DNA from: an uncultured Alphaproteobacteria bacterium
GTDB lineage: Bacteria > Pseudomonadota > Alphaproteobacteria > Rhodobacterales > Rhodobacteraceae
Reading direction: 5' to 3'
Length of the DNA stretch: 64,000 nt
Assembly: GCA_902533625.1 (NCBI GenBank)
Contig: CACAMI010000004.1
Coordinates: forward strand, 34,973-98,972
In this document: piece by piece, positions 18,815 to 29,355 of the stretch
How positions within the stretch are numbered: position 1 is the first letter of the stretch
Layout: each line of letters opens with the position of its first letter
The notes under the pieces: generated by a model
Database searches by the model: none
What the model saw: only the letters and a program-made list of their open reading frames with translations
What the model was told of the DNA's origin: nothing
Program-made: the position numbers and the translations under genes

Positions 18815-19327
18815 ATGGTAGCTAAAGAGAGGTTTTTTAAAATGCACATTACTAAATTGACACTATTAGGTCTTTTATTGTTTGCTTTTGCGTCCTGTAG
18901 GTCATCTGAAGGCTCAGGAAACTATAGCCAATCAATTATTGGGGATGGTAGTATCAAAATTACTCAGTTAGAGGATAATAAGGCGCAGATAGGTGAAACT
19001 GTTTTTTTCGGGATTGATGAAAGCTCAATTAGTTCGGAGATGATGTCAGTTTTGGACGCCCAAATCAGTTATTTGAAGGAAAACAAAAAACATAGCATCA
19101 CGATTGAAGGTCATACTGATGAGCAAGGGACGCGAGAGTACAATTTAGGATTAGGTGCAAAACGGTCGAATTCAGTAAAAACCTATATGATATCTCAAGG
19201 TGTAAATGAAGATCGGGTGGAAGTTGTGACTTATGGTAAGGAGAGGCCAGAAGAACTTTGTTCTGAAGAGCGCTGCTGGAAAAAAAATAGGAGAGCGGTT
19301 ACGGTTATAGCTGGTGGGTTCAATTGA
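18815..19327 (+). CDS. pal: Peptidoglycan-associated lipoprotein Pal
   Basis: Pal anchors the outer membrane to peptidoglycan. A lipoprotein signal peptide ends at FASC, with the lipidated cysteine at residue 28, and an OmpA-like peptidoglycan-binding domain follows with the diagnostic IEGHTDEQGTREYNLGLG stretch and a C-terminal RAVTV motif. The length is 170 residues. ATG at 18815 (GGAG ten bases before) gives a longer signal peptide; ATG at 18842 would also work. It is part of the tolQRAB-pal-cpoB run. Confidence 0.96.
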   Translation: MVAKERFFKMHITKLTLLGLLLFAFASCRSSEGSGNYSQSIIGDGSIKITQLEDNKAQIGETVFFGIDESSISSEMMSVLDAQISYLKENKKHSITIEGHTDEQGTREYNLGLGAKRSNSVKTYMISQGVNEDRVEVVTYGKERPEELCSEERCWKKNRRAVTVIAGGFN

Positions 19328-19391
19328 TAATGATAATTATATTTTATCCCTAATTTTTATTGCTCTTAAGGCCTTTTGGTTAGGTTAATTT

Positions 19392-20249
19392 ATGAGAACT
19401 TGGTCTTATTTCTTCGTTTATTTTTTGTGTCTTGCTATTGGCAGTCTCAGTGGCATCGCTAATGCAAATGAACAATTGGAGGAAAGCCCTTATGGAAACC
19501 AGGAAGAAATTACAACAATACAAAAAGAGTTGAATTCTATCTCTTTAGAATTGGCTAATCTTCAAAATATTTTTGTTTATGGGAATGACAAGGTTCTTTC
19601 GGAAAGTGACAACTTAGATATTTTTCTTAAGTTAAACCGTCTAGAGAATAGGCTGTCTGGAGCAATCGGTTTTTTGGAGCAGATAGAAAATAAGCTGGTA
19701 ATAGTAACTAAAGGCCTAATTCTGAAAATATCTGAAATAAATGAATTGCTGGGGCAAATTAGTACAGAAAATATTTCATCTAATGAAATTACCAAATTAT
19801 ATGATGATGTAAAAGAATCCAAGTTTAGCGAAATCGATAATGCAAACAATTTGTCAGAGGATCAGAGAGAGTATCTTTCCATCAAAACTATTTTTGATGA
19901 TGGGAATTATGTATTAGCAATTGAAGAATTCACTAGTTTTATAATGAGGTTTGAGTCAAGTAAATTAACATTACGGGCAAAATTTTTGAGGGCGGAAAGC
20001 AATCTAAGAATTGAAAATTGGTCCCTAGCCGCAGAAGACTTCCTTGACACCTTCAGTTCTAAACCAAATGGGCCATTATCCCCTTATGCTCTTTTCGGAT
20101 TAGCCCTAAGCTTATCTGAGCTAGGAGAATATGAACAATCTTGTGCGGCATTATTTGAAATTAAGAGACGGAATCCAGAGAAATTTAACCAATTCAAGGA
20201 TCAGCTAAAGGTATCTACAAAAAGTTTGAACTGTAATGAGTACGATTGA
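19392..20249 (+). CDS. cpoB: Tol-Pal associated periplasmic coordinator CpoB (YbgF)
   Basis: The 285-residue protein has a Sec signal peptide (cleavage near residue 27, after GIANA), a region with coiled-coil character (about 40-120) and C-terminal TPR-like repeats (about 155-275: YVLAIEEFTSFI, LRAKFLRAESNL, PYALFGLALSL). This layout and the position directly after pal identify CpoB, which links Tol-Pal action to cell-wall synthesis at division. The sequence is poorly conserved, so the call leans on context. The stop overlaps the tilS start by four bases. Confidence 0.88.
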   Translation: MRTWSYFFVYFLCLAIGSLSGIANANEQLEESPYGNQEEITTIQKELNSISLELANLQNIFVYGNDKVLSESDNLDIFLKLNRLENRLSGAIGFLEQIENKLVIVTKGLILKISEINELLGQISTENISSNEITKLYDDVKESKFSEIDNANNLSEDQREYLSIKTIFDDGNYVLAIEEFTSFIMRFESSKLTLRAKFLRAESNLRIENWSLAAEDFLDTFSSKPNGPLSPYALFGLALSLSELGEYEQSCAALFEIKRRNPEKFNQFKDQLKVSTKSLNCNEYD

Positions 20250-21598
20250 GTTATATACTGGAGATCATAAATATGTACCCAGAACTAGAAAATCATATTG
20301 CAAATAGTATTTGTGATTTAGAGAATAAAAGTGTTGGACTGGCAGTCTCTGGGGGAGGAGATTCCTTGGCTCTTTTACTGGCAGCCACAATTTGGGCGCG
20401 TAAATCAAAAATTCAAATCTTGGTGGCAACTGTTGATCATGGATTAAGATCTAATAGTGGGAAGGAGGCGCTTTATGTCAAAGAAATATGCTCTACCCTA
20501 TCATCTAAACATTTTATTTTGCCATGGGAGAAAAAGCAAAAAATAAAAAATTTACAAGACTGTGCTAGATTAGCTCGAATAAATCTTTTAACTGATTGGG
20601 CTAAGAGAGAAAAAATCACAACAGTATTATTAGGCCATTCTGCGGATGATCAGGCAGAAACTATTTTTATGAACTTTGTCAGAGGTTCCGGCTTAGAAGG
20701 TTTAAGTGGTATGCCAGTAGAATTTAAGAATTCAGGGGTAGTGTTCAAAAGACCTTTTTTGTCTGTAAAAAGAGATAGGTTGCGGCAATTTCTCGTAGAT
20801 CATGATTTAAAGTGGATTGAAGATCCTTCAAATTTTGATGAGAAATTCCAGAGAGTTAAGGTAAGAAATATTCTTCCAAAATTAGAATATTTAGGGTTAA
20901 CAAGCGATAAAATTATTTCAACAGGTGAGAGGATGTCTATTGCTAGCTCCTTCATTAGATTAACTTCTGCTGCCCAGATAGATAACTGCTTAACAATTAA
21001 CCGTTGGGGTGAAGTTCAGTTAGATAGGAGTAAATTTCTAGGGATGGAGCGGGAAATTCAATTGCGTATTTTATCATCAATAATTGGCGCATTTAGTGGG
21101 AAAAAATATAGACCTAGGTATAAGTCTGTAAAACTTTTGTTAGAAAAATTCTTGGCTCACAGTCTCAATATGGGGATTACAGTTGGAGGCTCGAAGGTGT
21201 CTGTGATAAAAAAAAATCATATTTTATTTCAAAGAGAAGTCGCAGCGATTCCAGAAGTTACAGATTTAAAAGATCTGGAAATTTTTAAGAAGAATTTTGA
21301 TGGTGAGAAGTGTTTAGAAGAAAATAAATTCCTGTGGGATAATAGATGGATAATTTCTGTAAAAAGTGCTAACTTTCTAGAGGATCAAAAAGTTGGTAGG
21401 GTGAAAAATAAGTCAATCCTAAAGAATTTTAGAGAAAGTATAAATGGTATGGCATATTATACTGCAGCTGCCCTTCCAGCCATTTTCAGTAAAGATGAAA
21501 TAATTGCTATGCCAGGCCTAATCAGAAGTGATTCTTTAGAATTTAGTTTAGTTCACTCGCAAGAATCGTTTGTAAAAAGGTTGGAAAAGGGTCAATAA
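20246..21598 (+). CDS. tilS: tRNA(Ile)-lysidine synthetase
   Basis: TilS attaches lysine to C34 of the CAU-anticodon tRNA-Ile, so that it reads AUA. The PP-loop ATP-binding motif SGGGDS is at residues 35-40, with the VDHGLRS motif near 64-70 and GHSADDQAET near 130-139, all typical of the N-terminal N-type ATP pyrophosphatase domain; the C-terminal half is divergent. The length is 450 residues. The start is a TTG overlapping the cpoB stop (TTGA), or possibly the ATG ten codons later. Its presence between cpoB and ftsH is a common alphaproteobacterial arrangement. Confidence 0.94.
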   Translation: MSYILEIINMYPELENHIANSICDLENKSVGLAVSGGGDSLALLLAATIWARKSKIQILVATVDHGLRSNSGKEALYVKEICSTLSSKHFILPWEKKQKIKNLQDCARLARINLLTDWAKREKITTVLLGHSADDQAETIFMNFVRGSGLEGLSGMPVEFKNSGVVFKRPFLSVKRDRLRQFLVDHDLKWIEDPSNFDEKFQRVKVRNILPKLEYLGLTSDKIISTGERMSIASSFIRLTSAAQIDNCLTINRWGEVQLDRSKFLGMEREIQLRILSSIIGAFSGKKYRPRYKSVKLLLEKFLAHSLNMGITVGGSKVSVIKKNHILFQREVAAIPEVTDLKDLEIFKKNFDGEKCLEENKFLWDNRWIISVKSANFLEDQKVGRVKNKSILKNFRESINGMAYYTAAALPAIFSKDEIIAMPGLIRSDSLEFSLVHSQESFVKRLEKGQ

Positions 21599-21616
21599 TG
21601 CTATTGAATAATAATA

Positions 21617-21633
21617 TTTAGTTATTAACTAAA
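21617..21633. promoter_or_regulatory. Perfect palindrome upstream of ftsH
   Basis: TTTAGTTA (21617-21624) and TAACTAAA (21626-21633) form a perfect inverted repeat around one base, about 30 bases before the ftsH start codon. Its size and symmetry resemble a regulator-binding site, though an AT-only hairpin or chance is also possible in such AT-rich DNA. No further copy was noticed elsewhere in the window. Confidence 0.3.
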
Positions 21634-21663
21634 CATGTGTTAGGAGTAAAATGAGGTATTTCA

Positions 21664-23571
21664 TTGGGTAACGGAAAAAATATAGCATTTTGGGTAATTC
21701 TATTTCTATTATTAATATCTCTTTTTAATATATTTTCAACAAATAGCACCTCAATGCTATCTAAAGAAGTCGCTTTTTCGGACTTTATGGATCAGGTTGA
21801 GAGTGGCCGCGTAACCTCGGTCAAATTAGATGGAGAAGCAATTGATGTATTGCTCGAAGGTGGAGAGCAGTACAGGGTGATACGACCAATTGGTAACGAT
21901 GTTGTTACACCCTTAAGAGATAATGGGGTGAAAATTCAAGCGGTTAAGCAGGCGCAATCAGGTTTAATGTCTACTATTAGTGTTTGGCTACCGTTCATTC
22001 TGCTGATAGGCATTTGGATTTTCCTAATGAACCGAATGCAAGGGGGTGGTCGAGGGGGAGCGCTAGGATTCGGAAAATCGAAAGCGAAACTTTTGACAGA
22101 GAAGCATGGCAGGGTAACCTTTAATGATGTAGCTGGAATAGACGAAGCAAAAGATGAGTTGGAGGAAATTGTAGAGTTCTTAAAGGATCCTCAAAAGTTT
22201 GGTAGATTAGGTGGAAAAATACCTAAAGGAGCTTTACTTGTTGGTCCTCCAGGAACAGGAAAGACACTGTTAGCCAGAGCCATAGCAGGTGAAGCAGGAG
22301 TGCCGTTTTTTACAATATCTGGGTCTGATTTTGTAGAAATGTTTGTTGGAGTAGGGGCAAGTCGCGTTAGGGATATGTTTGACCAGGCCAAAAAGAATGC
22401 CCCGTGCATAGTTTTTATTGACGAGATAGACGCTGTGGGGAGGCACAGGGGAGCTGGATATGGTGGAGGTAATGATGAAAGAGAACAAACTTTAAACCAA
22501 CTTTTAGTTGAAATGGATGGCTTTGAGGCCAATGAAGGGGTCATACTGGTAGCAGCAACAAATCGACCTGACGTGCTTGATCCAGCACTTTTGAGACCTG
22601 GTAGGTTTGATAGACAAGTTCAGGTTCCTAACCCCGATGTCACCGGAAGACAAAAAATTCTTAATGTACATGCAAAAAAGACTGTTTTAGGTCCTGATGT
22701 CGATTTAAGGATCATAGCTCGGGGGACACCAGGATTTTCAGGTGCCGACTTAGCCAACCTAGTTAATGAGGCGGCATTACTTGCGGCAAAAATTGGTAAA
22801 AGGTTTGTCGGCATGGAGGACTTTGAAAATGCTAAGGATAAAGTTATGATGGGATCAGAGCGGCGATCTATGGTTATGACTGAGGATGAGAAAAAATTAA
22901 CAGCATATCATGAAGCCGGGCACGCAATAGTTGGATTAAATGTGCCTCAGCATGACCCAATACATAAAGCTACAATAATTCCTCGTGGAAGAGCGTTAGG
23001 TTTGGTGCTTAGTTTGCCGGAAAGAGACCAACTTTCTGTTACAAAAACTAAATACAAATCAAAATTAACTATGGCCATGGGTGGAAAAGTAGCTGAGGAA
23101 ATGATCTTTGGGGCAGAAAATGTGACATCTGGTGCAGCATCAGATATTCAGCAAATAACTAAAATTGCCAGGGCAATGGTGACACAATTTGGCATGTCTG
23201 AAGAATTGGGTAATATTGATTATGCAAATGAGCAACAGTCATACCTAGGTCCAATGGGTGGTGGGCATCAGTCTGGACCTGAAACTCAGAGTAAGATTGA
23301 CTTTGAAGTTAGAAAATTGGTTGATGAGGCATATGAAGGCGCGAAGAAAATACTAAAAAAACACAAATCTGATCTTAAAAGATTGGCAGAAGGTTTGCTT
23401 GAGTATGAAACCCTGACTGGCGACGAAATAACAAAAGTCATAGAAGGTAAATCTTTAGATCGTGATGGGGAAAGTCACCCTGATGAGAATGGCCCGCCAA
23501 GTTTAACAGCGGTTCCAAAGGCTGGAAAATTTAAGAGACCAGGCGAAGGAAAACTTTCACCCCAGTCGTAA
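21664..23571 (+). CDS. ftsH: ATP-dependent zinc metalloprotease FtsH
   Basis: FtsH is a membrane-anchored AAA+ protease that degrades misfolded membrane proteins and selected regulators. Two membrane helices (about 8-24 and 106-122) flank a periplasmic domain; the AAA module follows with Walker A GPPGTGKT (194-201), Walker B IVFIDEID (249-256) and the SRH near 298-316; the zinc site HEAGH is at 416-420. At 635 residues it is complete. The start is TTG after a TAGGAG site. The upstream palindrome may be regulatory. Confidence 0.98.
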   Translation: MGNGKNIAFWVILFLLLISLFNIFSTNSTSMLSKEVAFSDFMDQVESGRVTSVKLDGEAIDVLLEGGEQYRVIRPIGNDVVTPLRDNGVKIQAVKQAQSGLMSTISVWLPFILLIGIWIFLMNRMQGGGRGGALGFGKSKAKLLTEKHGRVTFNDVAGIDEAKDELEEIVEFLKDPQKFGRLGGKIPKGALLVGPPGTGKTLLARAIAGEAGVPFFTISGSDFVEMFVGVGASRVRDMFDQAKKNAPCIVFIDEIDAVGRHRGAGYGGGNDEREQTLNQLLVEMDGFEANEGVILVAATNRPDVLDPALLRPGRFDRQVQVPNPDVTGRQKILNVHAKKTVLGPDVDLRIIARGTPGFSGADLANLVNEAALLAAKIGKRFVGMEDFENAKDKVMMGSERRSMVMTEDEKKLTAYHEAGHAIVGLNVPQHDPIHKATIIPRGRALGLVLSLPERDQLSVTKTKYKSKLTMAMGGKVAEEMIFGAENVTSGAASDIQQITKIARAMVTQFGMSEELGNIDYANEQQSYLGPMGGGHQSGPETQSKIDFEVRKLVDEAYEGAKKILKKHKSDLKRLAEGLLEYETLTGDEITKVIEGKSLDRDGESHPDENGPPSLTAVPKAGKFKRPGEGKLSPQS

Positions 23572-23696
23572 AATTTTTATTTTTTGGAATTAATTAAGGC
23601 TTATGTTTCGGCGTTAATGCCAATTCAAATGTCGTATCTGTAGTTGTAAATAGTGCTGGTATATCTGAAAACAATATTTACAATTTTTAGGGAAGC

Positions 23697-25376
23697 ATGA
23701 TGGAATATAAATCAGACATAGAGATAGCTCGAGAAGCCTCAAAGCTTCCAATACAAGAAATAGGGAATAAACTAGATATCCCCACTGACCATTTGTTGCC
23801 TTTTGGTCATGATAAGGCAAAAATTTCTACAGAATTTATTAACGAAAAATCGGGCAATCGTGATGGAAAATTAATCCTGGTAACCGCCATCAACCCAACT
23901 CCGGCAGGTGAAGGTAAGACAACAACCACAGTAGGTCTTGGGGATGGCCTAAATAAAATTGGTAAGAAGGCAGCTATATGCATAAGGGAAGCATCCTTAG
24001 GCCCTTGCTTTGGAATGAAAGGTGGAGCCGCTGGTGGAGGCTATGCTCAGGTTGTTCCAATGGAAGAAATGAACTTGCATTTCACAGGTGACTTTCATGC
24101 CATAACAAGTGCGCATAATCTACTATCCGCAATGATTGATAACCACATTTATTGGGGTAACGAACTTGACATTGATCAGAGGCGAGTAGTTTGGAGAAGA
24201 GTGATGGATATGAACGATAGAGCTCTTAGGCAAATTACAGCCAGTTTAGGAGGTGTGGCAAACGGGTTTCCTCGTGAAGCCGGTTTTGACATTACCGTAG
24301 CCTCAGAAGTAATGGCTATACTTTGTTTGGCAAATGATTTGGAAGATTTGCAAGAGAGGTTGGGAAATATAATTGTAGCCTATAGAAGAGATAAGTCACC
24401 GGTTTTTTGTCGAGATATTAAAGCTGACGGGGCCATGACAGTTTTATTAAAGCAAGCTATGCAGCCTAATTTAGTACAAACATTAGAGAACAACCCAGCC
24501 TTTGTACATGGCGGACCTTTTGCAAATATTGCGCACGGCTGTAACTCCGTGATTGCCACCAAAACTGCACTTAAACTTGCTGATTATGTTGTAACTGAAG
24601 CTGGGTTTGGGGCTGATCTCGGAGCAGAAAAATTTCTCAATATTAAATGCCGAAAAGCCAATTTAGAACCGTCTGTAATAGTTATCGTTGCAACGGTCCG
24701 GGCAATGAAGATGAATGGAGGTGTTTTGAAATCTGATCTCGGTCCTGAGAATGTAGAGGCAGTAAAATCAGGGTGTGTTAATCTTGGGAGACATATAGAA
24801 AATATGAAGTCTTTTGGAGTTCCAGTGGTAGTAGCTATAAACCACTTCGTTACTGATTCAGATACTGAGGTTGGTGCAATTGAAGATTATGTAAATTCCC
24901 AAGGATCTGAGGCAATTTTATGTAAGCATTGGGCAGATGGATCTAACGGTGCGACTGACTTGGCGCAGAGAGTATCAGAGTTAGCAGATAAAGTGGAAGG
25001 TAATTTTAATCATCTCTATGAGGACTCTTTGTCTCTTTTTGAGAAAATTGAAACGATAGCAAAGAAGATTTATAGAGCTGATGAAGTAGTAGCTAACCAT
25101 TCGATAAAGGAGCAACTGCTAGCTTGGGAAAAGGCGGGGTATTCTCATCTACCGGTTTGTATGGCTAAAACACAATATAGTTTTTCTACAGATCCTAATC
25201 TAAGAGGCGCACCAACCGGACATTCAATTCCTATAAGAGAAGTAAGACTTTCGGCAGGAGCTGGATTCGTAGTGGCAATTTGTGGTGATATAATGACTAT
25301 GCCTGGGTTGCCTAGGAAACCAGCTGCAGAGAGTATTATGCTTAATGAAAGCGGCCTTATTGAAGGTCTTTTTTAG
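23697..25376 (+). CDS. fhs: Formate-tetrahydrofolate ligase
   Basis: Fhs interconverts formate plus THF plus ATP with 10-formyl-THF plus ADP and phosphate. The 559-residue protein contains the P-loop-like [16 protein letters not shown] segment (66-81), the family signature around [20 protein letters not shown] (about 97-116) and a C-terminal [17 protein letters not shown]. It stands nine bases ahead of folD in an evident two-gene operon. In a methyl-compound user it can either make formyl-THF or, in reverse, release formate and gain ATP; with dmdA nearby, the second role is plausible inference. Confidence 0.97.
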   Translation: MMEYKSDIEIAREASKLPIQEIGNKLDIPTDHLLPFGHDKAKISTEFINEKSGNRDGKLILVTAINPTPAGEGKTTTTVGLGDGLNKIGKKAAICIREASLGPCFGMKGGAAGGGYAQVVPMEEMNLHFTGDFHAITSAHNLLSAMIDNHIYWGNELDIDQRRVVWRRVMDMNDRALRQITASLGGVANGFPREAGFDITVASEVMAILCLANDLEDLQERLGNIIVAYRRDKSPVFCRDIKADGAMTVLLKQAMQPNLVQTLENNPAFVHGGPFANIAHGCNSVIATKTALKLADYVVTEAGFGADLGAEKFLNIKCRKANLEPSVIVIVATVRAMKMNGGVLKSDLGPENVEAVKSGCVNLGRHIENMKSFGVPVVVAINHFVTDSDTEVGAIEDYVNSQGSEAILCKHWADGSNGATDLAQRVSELADKVEGNFNHLYEDSLSLFEKIETIAKKIYRADEVVANHSIKEQLLAWEKAGYSHLPVCMAKTQYSFSTDPNLRGAPTGHSIPIREVRLSAGAGFVVAICGDIMTMPGLPRKPAAESIMLNESGLIEGLF

Positions 25377-25385
25377 GAGGTCATT

Positions 25386-26291
25386 ATGGTGGCTAAACTG
25401 ATAGATGGTAAAAGCTTTGCTGTTCAAATTAGATCTGAAATAGCTACACAAGTGAAGGTCTTATTAGACTCAAAAGGTATCAAGCCAGGACTTGCTGTTA
25501 TCTTGGTTGGTGAAGATCCGGCCAGTCAGGTTTATGTTAGAAGTAAAGGAAAGCAAACAATTGAAGTAGGCATGAGTTCTTATGAATACAAGCTCGATAG
25601 ACATGTTTCCGAAGGTGATCTACTTGGTTTAATAGAGAAATTAAACTCTGATGAAAAGGTAAACGGAATATTGTGTCAACTTCCTTTACCAGACCACTTA
25701 AATTCAGATCTGGTAATTAATTCTATAAATCCTGAGAAAGATGTGGATGGTTTTCATATTTCCAATGTAGGACTTCTAGCTACTGGACAGAAGTCAATGG
25801 TTCCTTGTACTCCATTAGGGTGCCTAATGATGCTAAGATCAGAGTTAGGAGACTTGTCAGGAAAGAATGCTGTCATAATAGGAAGATCAAATATTGTAGG
25901 GAAGCCAATGGCTCACCTCCTCATAAAAGATAGCTGTACGGTTACTATAGCTCATAGCCGAACCAAAAATATTGAGGAGCTCTGTAGAAGTGCTGATATT
26001 CTTGTAGCTGCTGTCGGCAGACCAGAGATGGTAAAGGCTAATTGGATTAAAGAAGGTGCAGTCGTAATAGATGTGGGCATTAATCGGGTTGAGGTAGATC
26101 CTGAGATAAGTTCAAAAGGTTATAAAATTGTTGGAGATGTAGATTTTGAATCAGCAAAAAGTAAAGCAGGTTTTATAACTCCGGTACCTGGAGGTGTAGG
26201 GCCTATGACTATAGCATGCCTACTAGCCAATACCCTGACAGCTTGTTGTAGAAAAAATGGACTGCCAGAACCGGATGGTTTAACAGCTTAA
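25386..26291 (+). CDS. folD: Bifunctional methylene-THF dehydrogenase/methenyl-THF cyclohydrolase
   Basis: FolD converts 5,10-methylene-THF to 10-formyl-THF through methenyl-THF with NADP. Family landmarks are the catalytic Tyr/Lys region VYVRSKGKQ (about 50-58), QLPLPDHL (about 98-105), DVDGF, the dinucleotide-binding [14 protein letters not shown] (about 164-177), and the C-terminal [16 protein letters not shown]. The length of 301 residues is normal. An ideal AGGAGG site precedes the ATG. Its stop shares two bases with the stop of the convergent rimO (TTAA). Confidence 0.97.
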   Translation: MVAKLIDGKSFAVQIRSEIATQVKVLLDSKGIKPGLAVILVGEDPASQVYVRSKGKQTIEVGMSSYEYKLDRHVSEGDLLGLIEKLNSDEKVNGILCQLPLPDHLNSDLVINSINPEKDVDGFHISNVGLLATGQKSMVPCTPLGCLMMLRSELGDLSGKNAVIIGRSNIVGKPMAHLLIKDSCTVTIAHSRTKNIEELCRSADILVAAVGRPEMVKANWIKEGAVVIDVGINRVEVDPEISSKGYKIVGDVDFESAKSKAGFITPVPGGVGPMTIACLLANTLTACCRKNGLPEPDGLTA

Positions 26292-27610
26292 GTTAGTGTT
26301 CCCCATAAATCGTATTCTGATGCTTCGTCCACGATAACTTTGCAGAATTCGCCGGGCTTAAGGCCTTGAAAATTAGAATCAATGAATAAGTTTCCATCTA
26401 TTTCTGGAGCATCTGCTTTTGTTCTGCAGGTCGCTCCTTCTTTATCAACTTGATCTACAATTACATCTAGCGTTGATCCAATTTTTTTCTGTAACCGTTT
26501 AAAGGATATTTCTTGTGCTTTTTCCATCAATCTATCAAATCTATCATTTTTTATTGCTTCTGGTACTTGATTCGGCATGTTGAAAGATTTTGACCCTCTA
26601 ACATTTTCATATTTGAAACAACCAATTCGATCAATTTGTATCTCTTCGACCCAGTTTAAAAGATTTTGAAAATGCTCTTCCGTTTCTCCTGGAAAGCCAA
26701 CAATAAAACTGGAACGTATAGTGAGTTCAGGGCAAATTTTTCTCCAGGATATGATTTTTTCGGAGGTATTAGTATGATTTGCGGGTCGGGCCATTTTCTT
26801 TAGTATTTCTGGATGGCTGTGTTGAAAAGGAATATCCAGGTAGGGCAAGATTTTCCCACTCGCCATTAGTGGTATAATCTTTTCTACTGAAGGGTAGGGG
26901 TACACGTAATGCAGCCTTATCCAAATGTTGAGATCACCAAGTTCCGTGGTTAGGTCCAAGATATTTCCAAAATCCTCTTTTCCATTATGTTCTTTTAATT
27001 GATCGAAGCCATATGCTGACGTATCCTGAGATATTATCATAAGCTCTCTTACCCCAGCTTCAGCCAACTTTTCAGCTTCTCTAATAATTTGGGATCTTTT
27101 TCGGGAAACAAGTGGCCCTCGCAAGTCTGGGATTATGCAAAACTTGCATTTATGATTGCAACCTTCTGATATTTTTAGATATGCATAATGACGGGGGGTA
27201 AGTTTTATTCCTGTCTCGGGGATAAGACTAACGAAGGGGTTTTTAGATGGTGGTAAAACCTTGTGAACTTCCTCGATAACTTTTTCATATTGATGTGGAC
27301 CGGTAATCGCTAGAACATTAGGACTGTGTTTTCGGATTAAATCCTTTTCCTTTCCTAGGCAACCAGTGACTATAACTTTGCCATTTTTAGACATAGCTTC
27401 CTCTATGCTGGATAAACTTTCAGCCTTGGCGGTATCTAAAAAGCCACAAGTATTTACAATAACAGCGTCTGCTTCCTCATAAGATGCTGATATAGAATAA
27501 CCCTCAGATTTGAGTCGTGTTAAAATTCTTTCACTATCAACCAGAGCCTTTGGACATCCTAGACTTATTAGTCCTATTTTGTTATCGCCTGTTCCCAATG
27601 TTAATTCCAA
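26288..27610 (-). CDS. rimO: Ribosomal protein S12 methylthiotransferase RimO
   Basis: RimO is a radical-SAM, two-cluster enzyme that methylthiolates an aspartate of ribosomal protein S12. The N-terminal UPF0004 domain supplies three cysteines for the auxiliary cluster (about C19, C55, C84), the radical-SAM motif is at C151, C155 and C158 ([10 protein letters not shown]), and a C-terminal TRAM domain covers about 370-435. The 440-residue length and the [12 protein letters not shown] start favour RimO over MiaB. It runs tail to tail against folD and lies 22 bases downstream of dmdA on the same strand. Confidence 0.95.
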   Translation of the reverse strand: MELTLGTGDNKIGLISLGCPKALVDSERILTRLKSEGYSISASYEEADAVIVNTCGFLDTAKAESLSSIEEAMSKNGKVIVTGCLGKEKDLIRKHSPNVLAITGPHQYEKVIEEVHKVLPPSKNPFVSLIPETGIKLTPRHYAYLKISEGCNHKCKFCIIPDLRGPLVSRKRSQIIREAEKLAEAGVRELMIISQDTSAYGFDQLKEHNGKEDFGNILDLTTELGDLNIWIRLHYVYPYPSVEKIIPLMASGKILPYLDIPFQHSHPEILKKMARPANHTNTSEKIISWRKICPELTIRSSFIVGFPGETEEHFQNLLNWVEEIQIDRIGCFKYENVRGSKSFNMPNQVPEAIKNDRFDRLMEKAQEISFKRLQKKIGSTLDVIVDQVDKEGATCRTKADAPEIDGNLFIDSNFQGLKPGEFCKVIVDEASEYDLWGTLT

Positions 27611-27632
27611 ATTTTAATTTTGAATCATTATT

Positions 27633-28742
27633 CTAAATAAAGCTCTTTTCATGAATTTTAGCAGAGCGAGTGCCATCTGGAGTTCTAACATTAATATCTG
27701 ATCTCTCATTGCAATACTCTATTGATATCATGCCTAGGGAAACATTTGTCTGAAAATTTGGAGAAAATGCGGCAGATGTAATTTGACCAATTTTTTTATC
27801 TTTAAAATATAATGGCCAAGGCTCCATGCATAATGGCACCGGCTTCCCACTTATTTCAATTGATTTAATAATTTTATCAGGTCCAGTTTTCATAATTTTT
27901 CTAAGAACCTTATCACCAATGTAAGATTTTTCTGATAAAGGAGAGCAGAATTTCTCTAAACCGCATTCAATAGGATTATTTTCAATTGTCATATCATTGC
28001 CGTAAGATAAGAGCCCGGCTTCTACCCTTTCGATACCATTAGGACAGCCGGCAGCTACATCTAAAGGCTTTCCAGCTTCAAAGAAAGTATCCCAAAGATC
28101 TTCCGCATATATTGAGCCTTCAACATAAATTTCAAATCCACCTTGCTTTGAATAGCCTGACCTAGCGGCAATAAAATTAGTATCCTTAAATGGAACTTTG
28201 ACTATTGAGAATAATTTAATGTTCTCAAAATCTATCCCAAATACCCGTTTCATCAAATCATTAGATAGCGGGCCCTGAATACCTAGAATAGAAACATCAG
28301 GTTCAAAAATTTTCACTTCGAGCGATAAGCCTGTAGCTATTCCAGAAACCCATAATAATACATCGCTATCAGCTATCGATATCCAATATCTATCTTCTTC
28401 GACTTTTACTATCACAGGGTCATTGATGATCCCTCCAGAAATATTGGTTATTGGGGCATAAGAACATTTATCTAGACTTAGATTCTGTAAATCTCTAGGG
28501 GTAAGTAAATTCACAAGCTTTTTGGCATCTCTTCCTACTATTTCCACCTGTCTTTCACATGAAACATCCCAAACTTGTACTGCACTTTTTAGATGATGAT
28601 AGTCATCTTCAATTGATTTGAATACTGTTGGCAAAAGCATATGATTGTAGACGGTAAAATTACTTACGCCAGCACCAAAAACTTTTTTTGAAAAAGGTGT
28701 TTGTCTCAATCTGCGGGTAATAGAAATTCCTGGTGTGTGCAT
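27633..28742 (-). CDS. dmdA: Dimethylsulfoniopropionate demethylase
   Basis: DmdA, a GcvT-fold enzyme, moves one methyl group from DMSP to tetrahydrofolate, giving methylmercaptopropionate and 5-methyl-THF. The 369 residues keep features I associate with DmdA instead of glycine-cleavage T protein: VYNHMLLP (31-38), the VWDVSCERQVEI region (57-68), ARSGYSKQGGFEIYVEG (193-209) and GCPNGIERVEAGLLSYGND (232-250) with the nearby NPIECGLEKF. The ATG is preceded by AAGGATC. Its neighbours fhs and folD can process the folate-bound C1 unit. A related GcvT-family paralog is the main alternative, which I consider unlikely. Confidence 0.9.
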   Translation of the reverse strand: MHTPGISITRRLRQTPFSKKVFGAGVSNFTVYNHMLLPTVFKSIEDDYHHLKSAVQVWDVSCERQVEIVGRDAKKLVNLLTPRDLQNLSLDKCSYAPITNISGGIINDPVIVKVEEDRYWISIADSDVLLWVSGIATGLSLEVKIFEPDVSILGIQGPLSNDLMKRVFGIDFENIKLFSIVKVPFKDTNFIAARSGYSKQGGFEIYVEGSIYAEDLWDTFFEAGKPLDVAAGCPNGIERVEAGLLSYGNDMTIENNPIECGLEKFCSPLSEKSYIGDKVLRKIMKTGPDKIIKSIEISGKPVPLCMEPWPLYFKDKKIGQITSAAFSPNFQTNVSLGMISIEYCNERSDINVRTPDGTRSAKIHEKSFI

Positions 28743-28870
28743 ATTTGATCCTTAAGTCTGAAACCTTTTGCTACAATTACTTGGTTGGTTTGTAAATTAA
28801 AATCCAATCTTCTGGAAGAAATGTTTCCCATTTCATTAAGACAGTAAGTAAATTCTTTTAAATTTAATCA

Positions 28871-28895
28871 AATTCAATTAGTTTTTAATTGAATT
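28871..28895. promoter_or_regulatory. Perfect 10-bp inverted repeat in the dmdA-aroQ gap
   Basis: AATTCAATTA (28871-28880) and TAATTGAATT (28886-28895) are perfect inverted arms around GTTTT, 16 bases before the aroQ start codon and 129 bases from the dmdA start. The position fits an operator or a leader hairpin. Both neighbours are divergent, so one site could affect either. The function is not shown by sequence. Confidence 0.35.
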
Positions 28896-28911
28896 ATATA
28901 GGTGCTTTTTT

Positions 28912-29355
28912 ATGGAAAAGACAATATTCATTATAAATGGTCCCAACCTTAATTTGCTTGGTAAGAGGGAGAAAGACATCTACGGACAACAGACCCTGGG
29001 AGATATTGAAGAGTTGTGCAAAGAAAAACTAAAAAATTCTGACTTTTCATTATTTTTCTGTCAATCAAACTCTGAAAGTGAAATCATAAATTGGATTCAG
29101 AGGGGTATCAATGACGCATTAGCAATCATCATAAATCCTGCGGGTTTTACGCATACATCCGTTGCAATTTTAGATGCCTTAAAAGTGTTCGATGGAATGG
29201 TTGTTGAAGTACATTTGAGTGATATTTCAAAAAGAGAAAGTTTTAGGCACTTTTCATATGTATCAGAACGTGCTGACAAAGTTATTAAAGGTAAGGGTCC
29301 TGATGGTTATATAGAAGCTCTGGATTTTATTTCTGAAAACCTTTTGAAAAGCTGA
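28912..29355 (+). CDS. aroQ: Type II 3-dehydroquinate dehydratase
   Basis: AroQ dehydrates 3-dehydroquinate to 3-dehydroshikimate in the shikimate pathway. The 147-residue protein has the type II signature at its N-terminus, INGPNLNLLGKRE (about 8-20), with the active-site tyrosine in DIYG, the QSNSESEIINWI segment (about 50-61), the INPAGFTHTSVAI motif (about 77-89) and EVHLSDISKRESFR (about 103-116). The start is ATG after AGGTG. No other aro gene is adjacent; it is divergent from dmdA. Confidence 0.96.
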   Translation: MEKTIFIINGPNLNLLGKREKDIYGQQTLGDIEELCKEKLKNSDFSLFFCQSNSESEIINWIQRGINDALAIIINPAGFTHTSVAILDALKVFDGMVVEVHLSDISKRESFRHFSYVSERADKVIKGKGPDGYIEALDFISENLLKS

